A DNA stretch of 64,000 nucleotides. It comes from Zoroaster sp. YZ-2022 (lineage: Eukaryota; Echinodermata; Asteroidea; Forcipulatida; Zoroasteridae). Shown one piece after another: positions 51,451-62,000 of this stretch (position 1 is the first letter of the stretch; each line of letters begins with the position of its first letter). The stretch is from the NCBI GenBank assembly GCA_029582265.1, contig CM055817.1, positions 55,723,711 to 55,787,710 on the forward strand, in the 5' to 3' direction. The notes beneath the pieces were generated by a model, which worked only from the letters and a program-made list of their open reading frames with translations, was not told the DNA's origin and made no database searches. The position numbers and the translations under genes were made by a program.

Positions 51451-52239
51451 ATTCCTAATCGATTCCTCATAAAAAGAAAATAACTTTAAAGCAGTGAATT
51501 AATTATGGAGAGCATACCACATGCTTGAACCCCATCGAGTGCTTCATAGTATTATACCAATTAATTAGAATTATGTATTGTCTCAATAACAAGCGGATCT
51601 CTGCTTGGAAACGGACTTTGTACTAGATCAATATCATGTGTAAAAACAAGTGACACCGATGGATACCAGTGACACTGATGGATACCAGGGACACTGATGG
51701 ATACCTACCATGAACTAACAGGGTCCAACCCGGAGCATGAACATACTGTGTACACGGTCCAAAATAAGCCTTTTTCAATGGGGTTTTGTTCCCCCTCAAA
51801 ATATGAATTATGGGATGTTCCCCTGTTGGGGGGGGGGGGGGGGGAGGCAGTATCATGCAAGTTACTCAGAGTTTATATAATTTTTAACATAGTTTTAATT
51901 GAGTTATTATTATTATTACAATCATTAGTATGGAGTCTTTTTTGGCCTTATATGGAGAAATACAACACGTAAAAACTCTGCATACAAATACACACACTTC
52001 TACTCGGCGGGAAATTACCTTGGTACTCTAAATGTCACGCAAAGTGTAAACAAGTCACATGGTCTATACTTCACATTGCAAACAACCTAGAAGGACTTAA
52101 ACAAGTCTTTTCTACATTTTGGGTAGCGCCCTCATTCGTTTTAGAGTTTCTCATTCTTGGATATATCCTTCGTGAGAATAATATCTACCGTACCCGGACG
52201 TCGAAACATCAACAAACTTAGCTCAACATCGATCAGCTC

Positions 52240-52973
52240 ATGGCGACGTGGGTCCATTTATGAACAGTGGACTTTTTGCAAATGACAGGTTTAAGAGTGT
52301 CAAAGTGTTGCACATAGATGTAGTTTATATAGGTGAGTTTCAGACTAGTAAAGAACACAAAAATGAGAAAATAACGTTCCACCATCTGACCATGTTTACT
52401 CCGCGCCCATGATGACTAAGACGTAACGTTGTGTAGGGCAGGTGGCACACCCATTCAGGATTTCTTTCTGCCTCTTGTCTTGGATGGCACTTCCTTCCTC
52501 CATGGATGGCATGGTGGTGGTGGGTGGTGGGTGGTGGTGGTGGAGGAGGAGATGGCCTCACATATATGTACTCATCACTCGCCCAGGCAGTAGCGAATCC
52601 AGGGAACGTATGCCCTCTGGCTCTGCCAGTTTTGTTGAGGCTCCAAACATTAGCATATATCCCTCACCTTCCCTCACCTCCCCTCTCCCCACCCCCTCCC
52701 CCACCCCACCCCCACCCCCCACCCCCACCCCACCCCACCCCCAATGAATGATATAATGTGTTGTAGTCAGTGGGGGTGGGGGGGAGCATAATGTCCAGTA
52801 CAGTATTACTACTTTTACTAGCCTATGTCCAATTTCAGTTCTAGCACCTGACAAACTCGGCATCGGTCAAATTTTGCAACAAACTTATTATAAATTTTAT
52901 AATTTTTTTATATTTTTTTAGATGAAATGGACGTAGAACTAGTTGACTCGGCTGATAATATTCAAGACTGAAA
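52240..52973 (+). other. probable 5' leader of the Rab11-FIP gene with a 2-exon small ORF
   Basis: ATG at about 52272 opens MNSGLFANDRFKSVKVLHID then VVYI up to TATATAG before GTGAGT (52332). Joining to the acceptor TTTTTTTAG near 52920 keeps frame and continues DEMDVELVDSADNIQD to a TGA, ending about 30 bases before the FIP start codon. It may be an upstream ORF of 40 codons in the FIP leader, or the end of a different small gene. An earlier 7-codon ORF (MATWVHL) overlaps its start. No family match; the splice is inferred. Confidence 0.4.
52500..52745. repeat. GGTGGT and CCCCACCC simple-sequence tracts
   Basis: Impure TGGTGGTGGG at 52508-52550 and CCCACCCC at 52680-52742, inside the putative first intron of the Rab11-FIP gene. 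Opposed G-rich and C-rich tracts; overlapping proline- and glycine-rich ORFs are artefacts. Confidence 0.85.
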
Positions 52974-53004
52974 CATCTGGTTGTCGTCGGTAGATGAGTG
53001 CAAT

Positions 53005-56000
53005 ATGACGTCAGACTCGGAGGAACACAACCAGATATGCAGAGTTGTAGGTGAGTTACTTTTAGTTTTACACAGTGCTTGTTGTGTAAGAGTACATCCT
53101 AGCCCTCTCAAGATGACTACTGATGTAGTGTATACGAAGGAAGAAGTACGAGCTAGAGTGGGGCCGAACTGTCAGGGAGAACACTGCCAAGGGAAAGAAT
53201 GTCGTATCCGACCGCCACTTTTAACAGGTTTTTTGGATTTTTTTTGCAACCACTAACCAGTTAAAAAATTATTCTATCGATTTTTGGGGGTACAGAAAGC
53301 GAAAACTATCCTTTAAATCCACATTTATGATGGTTTTTAGACTCTATTTCCCTTCTAAAAAAATCCTCCCCTTAAGAAAAGAGACGGATCCTATTATAAT
53401 TTTAGTGTACAATGACAGGGGAGTTGACAAGATCAGACTGACATGATTGAGGAGGTCATCGTATACCAAAAATGCCTGATTTTTCATGAAATAAATATCC
53501 TGGAATAATTTGAAGTCTATGTCCATCATCATCCATATGTTCTCCACCTTACTGGTAAGATTACATTATTGGTTATATTGAATGAGAACAAGTGGCGGTC
53601 GGATACGACATTCTACCCCTGCCAAGAATGGGTGGGGAGATTTATCTTCACTCTGATGACATCAGAGCCAGTTGAACAAAATATGCCAAATAATCAGTGT
53701 TATTTATTAGAGATCACAGGCGTGAAGCCAGAGTGGAAAATAATGGTCCACACAGAAAAGAGGGAAAGGGGAGGGGGCGTACACTTCCAAAAGGTGGAAG
53801 GGGGGCATAGATTTATCTTTAATGTCATTTAAGAGGAACAGCATTACGTATGCAGAGAAAGGTTAGGCCAAAAAAAAAAACATTTCCGGTTTTTCTGGTC
53901 TCTGTCCACATCGTCTCAGACCCGCGTGTCAGCATTTTTAGTTTTCTTTTGTTTGTTATTTGCTATGAAATGATGTCCACTTGCAGCCAAAATTGGAATT
54001 CTGCCGTGCTGTGTTTTAAATGACTTTTATTCACATAGGGGTATGAATGTTTGCCCGATTTGTGAGGCCTCTCTTAGCCACCATACTTTGTATATAGGAA
54101 ATTTAGTCTGGTTCCAATAACTGCTAAACATGTATCATGTATTTGTTTGGAAAAAAAAAAAAAAAAAAAGATTACGAAAAAGGATTACAGATTTTTAAGC
54201 CGACCTATAACCAGAAACCAGAGACTTTTTTTTAACTTAATAGTTGGTCGTCATTAGAACTAAACAGATCCTAGTTATGGCATCCTTCGTCATCATAATC
54301 GTCATTGTCATCATCGATCATTGTGTTTTTTCCAGTGCACCGGGCAAAACATCTTATAGCCAAAGGAACAGATGGCTCGGGGAGTAACGCCTTCGTTAAG
54401 ATGAGTTGTGGGAAAGAACACTACATGACCTCCATAGCAGACAAGACGCCAAATCCAACGTGGAATGAAGATTGTGAATTGTAAGCTCGGTGGTTGAGAG
54501 GTTAAGACGTCTGCACTAGTAAGCAGGAGGTTGTGGGTTCGAATCCCACGCGAGTCGCCTGTGTAGTTTTTTCACAGACACTCGGAAAGCACTGAGTATA
54601 CTGTGCTATACACACGTCGGTGTAGGACAAAATTAAATCAATTGTTTATCTCCCGATGCAAGAATTTCACCAATCTATATAAACTCCTCAAAAAAAGTTC
54701 GGAAACTCAATTTTGACTGACGATTTCTCTCTTGTTACCAACTCATTTTCCTTGCATTTGGTATCATTGAAAAGCCCTGTTATTCCTCTTTACAATGATG
54801 TGCCATTTGTTATGATTACGCAATTGGGGGATGTGCAGCACAGCTGAATATGGGGGTGGGTGTAAAGTGAAATGTTGCAAAATGCATTGCTATTGTCAAA
54901 AGTGTATTGACTCTTGCTGTTAGGAGTTGTTTGGAAGATGGATGTCTTGATTGATTGTCTGCTTACTAACCAATATTTCAAGGTTGTAGGCCATAAATGT
55001 GCGGGAAAAGTTCAGAAATCCACATGGCCTGTCACAATCAGTTGCCTCCGGGATAGCAACTCTGTTGTTAATGTGGTTGAGTTTCAAACAGAGTAAAAGA
55101 ATTTGTAATTTTCTGCACTCAAACACCCAGTAATTCTCCATCAGTAACAACAAATCTCTCTCACAGTACAATGAAACTCTCTATCACTAACAAAAGACAA
55201 AACAAGACATAAGGAAAGTCTTTTTTTCTGGTTTAATCATTGAACAGCTTCCTTCATTGAACAAACAATGTTAAGTCAAGAGCCTCCTCCAAGCAAAAAG
55301 GGAATGCACTGTATGACAATAGCAATGCATTTTGCAACATTTCACTTTACACCCACCCCCATATTCAGCTGTGCTGCACATCCCCCAATTGCGTAATCAT
55401 AACAAATGGCACATCATTGTAAAGAGGAATAACAGGGCTTTCAAATGATACCAAATGCAAGGGAAATGAGTTGGTAACAAGAGAGAAATCGTCAGTCAAA
55501 CTTGAGTTTCCGAACTTTTTTTGAGGAGTTTATATCGCGGAACCCGCTGCTATATAGGATTCTGGCCAGCCAATCGTCATCGGGCAAGCTCGGTGGTCGA
55601 GAGGTTAAGACGTCTGCACTAGTAAGCAGGAGGTCGTGGGTTCGAATCCCGCCCGAGTCGCTTGTGTAGTTTTTTCACAGACACTCGGAAAGCACTGAGT
55701 ATACAGTGCTATACACACGTCGGTGTAGGGCAAAATGAAATCAATAGAAATTAGGCAGTTAGCCTTCAGTCAGCCTTCAGTCAAGGCGCACCACACCTGA
55801 AAAAGACCCGAGTACATTTATCAGTCCGTTCTGTTAACACTACTACTGAATTATTCATAAACCTCTGGCAATATGAATAATTTATATATGCGAATTTATT
55901 AAAACCAATCACCGTAAGCAAAATGGTTTGAACCATATCTGTTTTTTTTTATCCAGTACATTTAACCCTACTACTACTACAAGGGCCAAAATCAGTCAAA

Positions 56001-59000
56001 ATGTTGATATACTTGCCAAGGTATATCTATTGCACTTAAAAGTTGAACACTGTCAAACCTTACGTGTAGTAAGTACATTTACAGGGCAAAATGAGTCGAC
56101 CGTTTTTGACTGATAAATATATTGTCTGGTATTGTTCAGGGTGGTCAAAATGACAGTAAAAACAAGTAAAAAATGCCCTGTTTGCACATTTGGCTCAATG
56201 GTCAAAACAGGCAATTGACTGGTTTTGACCTCTGTAGCAACTTCCCACTAAAGTGCAGCAATAGTAGGAGGGATAAGACAGTTAAACTGAATACATGAGG
56301 AAACTATAATTTTGAATTCAACAACTTGATAGTGACAGATTAAGGAGTGGGGGGGAGGCCACATGCCATGTTCCATCCCCCCCCCCTTCCAAAAACAAAA
56401 ATATTTTTTACTTCGCTCATAAATTTTTGCTCGCAGATGAAAAAAAAACTATTATAAAAAAAGAGAAATCCTGCAAATCTGATTTTATTTTAACCCCCAC
56501 TTCTCCCCCCCCCCCCCTCCCCCCGATGAAATTCTAGATCAACGCCATTACATATAAATGCTTTATTTTTTATTTTACAGTAATCATATTTCTTTTTTTA
56601 ATGTTGCAGTAATGTTTCCAAGGATGACCCATGTGTTGAGTTTCTGGTCTGTCATCGAGGGAAGCTTCTTGATGATTTCCTTGGCATGGTAACCATTCCT
56701 GTTAGCAGGAGACAAGGGTACCAGTCTACCAGTCCAAAGTAAGTCAAGGGAGAGAGGTGGAATGGGGGGGGGGGGGTGTTCACTGCAGGGTTTAAGACTC
56801 TAGACTTAAGATGTGAATTCCATCTGAGGCATGTTTTTGGATTTTTTTTTAGAATTTTATTTTTGATGGGGTAAGGCCACTTCCATTAGAATATCAGAAT
56901 GTCTATGGGTCATTCCACCGGGTTTGCATGGGCATGCTTTGTGACAAATGTACCATTTATTATTTAACATTATTGTAACTTCCTATTCAAGGCACAGAGA
57001 CTGATTTCATTCTAATTTGAAGAACAACTGAGAATGTGCACTCATAATAAGGATAATGAATGGTACATCTACATGTACCTACGTAACAAGGACACCGCGT
57101 CACAAAGCTTGCCCCAACCTGGTGGAACGACCCAAGAATGTGCACTCATAATAAGGATAATGAATGGTACATCTACCTACGTAACAAGGACACCATGTCA
57201 CAAAGCTTGCCCCAACCTGGTGGAATGACCCAAGAATGTGCACTCATAATAAGGATAATGAATGGTACATCTACCTACGTAACAAGGACACCGCGTCACA
57301 AAGCTTGCCCCAACCTGGTGGAACGACCCAAGAATGTGCACTCATAATAAGGATAATGAATGGTACATCTACCTACGTAACAAGGACACCGCGTCACAAA
57401 GCTTGCCCCAACCTGGTGGAATGACCCAAGAATGTGCACTCATAATAAGGATAATGAATGGTACATCTACCTACGTAACACCGCGTCACAAAGCTTGCCC
57501 CAACCTGGTGGAATGACCCAAGAATGTGTACTCATAATAAGGATAATGAATGGTACATCTACCTACGTAACAAGGACACCATGTCACAAAGCTTGCCCTA
57601 ACCTGGTGGAATGACCCAAGAATGTGCACTCATAATAAGGATAATGAATGGTACATCTACCTACATGTACGTAACAAGGACACCATGTCACAAAGCTTGC
57701 CCCAACATGGTGGAATGACCCAAGAATGTGCACTCATAATAAGGATAATGAATGGTTCATCTACCTACTGTACGTAACAAGGACACCATGTCACAAAGCT
57801 TGCCCCCCAACCTGGTGGAATGACCCAAGAATGTGCACTCATAATAAGGATAATGAATGGTACATCTACCTACATGTACGTAACAAGGACACCATGTCAC
57901 AAAGCTTGCCCCAACATGGTGGAATGACCCAAGAATGTGCACTCATAATAAGGATAATGAATGGTACATCTACCTACGTAACAAGGGTACCATGTCACAA
58001 AGCGTGCCCCAACCTGGTGGAATGACCCAAGAATGTGCACTCATAATAAGGATAATGAATGGTTCATCTAGCTAGGTAACAAGGACACTGTGTCACAAAG
58101 CTTGCCCCAACATGGTGGAATGACCCAAGAATGTGCACTCATAATAAGGATAATGAATGGTACATCTACCTACGTAACAAGGATACCATGTCACAAAGCT
58201 TGCCCCAACCTGGTGGAATGACCCAAGAATGTGCACTCATAATAAGGATAATGAATGGTACATCTACCTACGTAAACAAGGACACCATGTCACAAAGCTT
58301 GCCCCAACCTGATGAAATGACCCAAGAATGTGCACTCATAATAAGAATAATGAATGGTACATCTACCTACGTAACAAGGACACTATGTCACAAAGCTTGC
58401 CCCAACCTGGTGGAATGACCCAAGAATGTGCACTCATAATAAGGATAATGAATGGTACATCTACCTACGTAACCAGGACACTATGTCACAAAGCTTGCCC
58501 CAACCTGATGAAATGACCCAAGAATGTGCACTCATAATAAGGATAATGAATGGTACATCTACCTACGTAACAAGGACACCGCGTCACAAAGCTTGTCCCA
58601 ACCTGGTGGAATGACCCAAGAATGTGCACTCATAATAAGGATAATGAATGGTACATCTATCTACGTAACAAGGACACCATGTCACAAAGCTAGCCCCAAC
58701 CTGGTGGAATGACCGAAGAATGTGCACTCATAATAAGGATAATGAATGGTACATCTACCTACGTAACAAGGACACCATGTCACAAAGCTAGCCCCAACCT
58801 GGTGGAATGACCGAAGAATGTGAACTTATAATAAGGATAATGAATGGTACATCTATCTACGTAACAAGGACACCATGTCACAAAGCTTGCCCCAACCTGG
58901 TGGAATGACCCAAGAATGTGCACTCATAATAAGGATAATGAATGGTACATCTACCTACGTAACAAGGACACCATGTCACAAAGCTTGCCCCAACCTGATG

Positions 59001-62000
59001 AAATGACCCAAGAATGTGCACTCATAAGGCCAAAAAAAAAAAGATGTTGAGTTGCCCTCCACTGACCGACCCAAAAGTGCTGAAATCTCAGGTCGGTTTT
59101 TTTTCTTTTTTTTTTCTTTTTTTTTTCGCCGTCATTCATAGCCCTATTTATTAATGAAACTTACCAATTTTCTTTGTATAAAACATAATACGTTTGATTT
59201 GTGAAATTTTCCACTTTTTTTACCGGTAAATTTACCGGTACCCAAGACTCAATCTACATGTTTTCGAATCGAATGGCCCCGGCCCTCACATGGTGCACTG
59301 CCTTCGCTCACACTGTGTGCCAACGATTGCGACTCGATCTACACGTTTTCAAATCGAATGGCCACTCACATGTTGTATGTTGAGCATTGCACGCAATATG
59401 GATGAATTTGCTGTGTCAATCACAGCGAAAAGTACAACAAAAATGCTTGGGATACTTTTATTCTGAAGCAAAATTCCTTGCTGATAGGTATACAAATAAA
59501 AAACATGGTATGTGGTTTCAGTTCCAATGCATTTCAATCTTAAAATGACAGTCAAGGAGAAAAAAAGAAAAAAAGAAATAAAAAAATCCCGACCGACCGA
59601 CCCCTTCAAATATTTTCACTGGAGGGCAACTCAACAAATTTTTTTGTGTGGCCTAATAAGGATAATGAATGGTACATCTACCTACGTAACAAGGGCACCA
59701 TGTCACAAAGCTTGCCCAAACCTGATGGAATGACCCTTATGGGAACATTTTTAAGGAGCACCGAGGCCGAGACCTTAATGAGTTTTACATAATTTTGTTT
59801 GTTTTTCTCTCAGGTGGTACAAGCTACATCAGAAGGCAAACAAAACCAAGAAAGAAACCAAGGATCGGGGTGAGATTGAAATATCTGTAGAAGTCATTGA
59901 TGATAGCCTGGAGTATCTCTCGGTTACCGGCGACTGTGAGAGGTCAGAGATCAGAGGTCAAATAAGTAAAGCCAAGAGGTCAGCGTCTTTGCCTGCTAAG
60001 ATACCAGGTAATTAATATGTTAGTATGGATGTAACAATCATTCATCTCATTTTTGTAATCAGGAAAGTTATCACAGGGAATATATGACATTAGTAATCTC
60101 AACAAAAAAAAGATTCTGGTTTGTGGTCATCGTTCAGCTTCAAAAGCGGTGCGGGATGCGTTGTTTTTTTGGGGGGGGGGGGGTAATCTTTTTTTTTCCA
60201 ACTGAGTAATCTTTTTTATTCCAACAGGGAAATATGTGATACGTGAAATACGCGGCGACCAAATTTCCCATATACAAAGTATGGTGGATAAGAGAGGCCT
60301 CACAAATCGGGTAAACGTTCATACCCCTATGTGGAAAAGTTGTTTAAAAAATAAATATTTTTGGGGGGCCTAACCCAGGATTTAGAAACAGGGTCCAAAT
60401 ATGATATTCTTTGAAAAACAGGATATCCAAATATTTAACTTACAATACTTTTGCATGTGTATCACAAATAAAACAGGGTGTCCATTTAACAAACAGAGCG
60501 TCCAAAAGACACCCAAAGGTAAAGTTAATGGTAACGAACATTCCTTGATCCCATGACTGAATACAAATTTGATGGAGGTCATTTGATGGAGGTCATTTGA
60601 TGGAGGTCATTTGATGGAGGTCAGTTGATGGAGGTCATTTGATGGAGGTCATTTGATGGAGGTCATTTGATGGAGGTCATTTGATGGAGGTCATTTGATG
60701 GAGGTCATTTGATGGAGGTCATTTGATGGAGGTCATTTGATGGAGGTCATTTGATGGAGGTCATTTGATGGAGGTCATTTGATGGTGTCCAGAATACTAT
60801 GAATCTTTTCAAGAAAAAGAACGGAACACAATTATTTGAAGTTGTTAATAAACATCCCTAGATCCCATGACTGAACAAAAATGTTATGGCAATCAAATCC
60901 AAGACTTGATACTCGAAGTTAGGATGATATACACACACAACTATTTCTCTCAACATATTTTTTGCTTTGTAAAATTTTGAATAAAATCTTCCCCCTGGTT
61001 TATAATGTGATGTGACATGTTTTGTGGAATTTTTCTGGTTAGGTCTGAAGAGCAAGTCCAATGTTTCTAGATTAAGAAGCTACATATCAGTCCACAGAGA
61101 ACGTAGTACATCACCAGAGCTTGTTGGAGGAAGGGAAAAGTCGGACTCAAACGATAGTGGAAAGGTAACATTGTAGCTTTGCATGGTGAAAAGGATAAAT
61201 AAAGACTGTTTGTGGTGACACCATGTAGTAAGATTTGTAGCTTTGCACGGTGAAAAGGATAAGTAAAGACTGTTTGCGGTGACACCGTGTAGTAAGATTT
61301 GTAGCTTTGCATGGTGAAAAGGATAAGTAAAGACTGTTTGCGGTGACACCATGTAGTAAGATTTGTAGCTTTGCACGGTGAAAAGGATAAGTAAAGACTG
61401 TTTGCGGTGACACCGTGTTTTGTAGCTTTGCACGGTGAAAAGGATAAGTAAAGACTGTTTGGGGTAACACCGTGTGAAATTCTCCATTGAGTAGTAATTA
61501 GTTCTGAAAAGAACTGGTGGTTACAGCTCTGCGGAATGGTAACATTGTTGGATCCAGGGGTCAAAAGGAGCCCCCACCAATTACAGTAAATTTACCATAG
61601 GTTTTCATGTTTGTCACACTTTTTTCTAGTGTGCCCCCATGTCATTTACTTGAAAAGTCAAATGAAGAATGTCTTGTAAGTCTGTCAGATGGTATTAAAA
61701 AAATATATGTAAAAGGTTTCACTTTATAAGAGGTATATCAATGGTAATGTAACTAGCACGAGATAGTATCAGTGATATGCTTTGTGACAAGCAGTGCTTT
61801 GTGTAAACGGCGCCCTCATTAGGCCTTGCACAGAGCCATTGGGCAGAACGATTTCTTGGGTTGTTCAGAAACCATCACCCAGTTTTACAAAAGTTTTCTT
61901 TCAGGTAAACCCGAGACTGTTCTATTAAGTTTCTTGTCAAATAAGTATTTTGGGACTTTGAGGTAAATTTTGACAATTTTTCTAATTTTATTGTAGGCAT

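Larger units (their letters stand above)
49401..52200. other. intergenic between peptide gene B and Rab11-FIP gene
   Basis: No gene seen. It contains a duplicated segment (49970-50240 and 50783-50930, sharing TCATGCCTATCGGC and ATTTCGCTAAG) split by the fold-back element 50253-50782, then a SINE at 51098. ATGGATACCAGTGACACTG triplets (51650-51705) and a G-run at 51828-51843 are minor features. Confidence 0.6.
56907..59736. mobile_element. 2.8-kb inverted-repeat element with an internal array (FIP intron 3)
   Basis: The left end GGGTCATTCCACCGGGTTTG and right end CCTGATGGAATGACCC are inverted. Flanks CTAT and TTAT form a short target duplication. The empty site CAGAATGTCTATGGGAACATT is visible (as its complement) at 33373-33393. 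The interior is the 98-bp array plus a later insertion. It has no transposase. Confidence 0.85.

Noticed and set aside
54483..54560. Functional tRNA gene
   Set aside because: A perfect T-arm and plausible anticodon arm are present, but the acceptor stem does not pair and a second copy has a conserved non-tRNA tail, so it is a SINE.
54920..55171. 83-codon minus-strand frame inside the TA-flanked inverted-repeat element as a transposase
   Set aside because: None of the helix-turn-helix or DDE motifs of Tc1/mariner transposases is visible and it is far too short.
57031..59027. CRISPR-like array
   Set aside because: 98-bp units lie back to back without unique spacers, in a eukaryotic intron.
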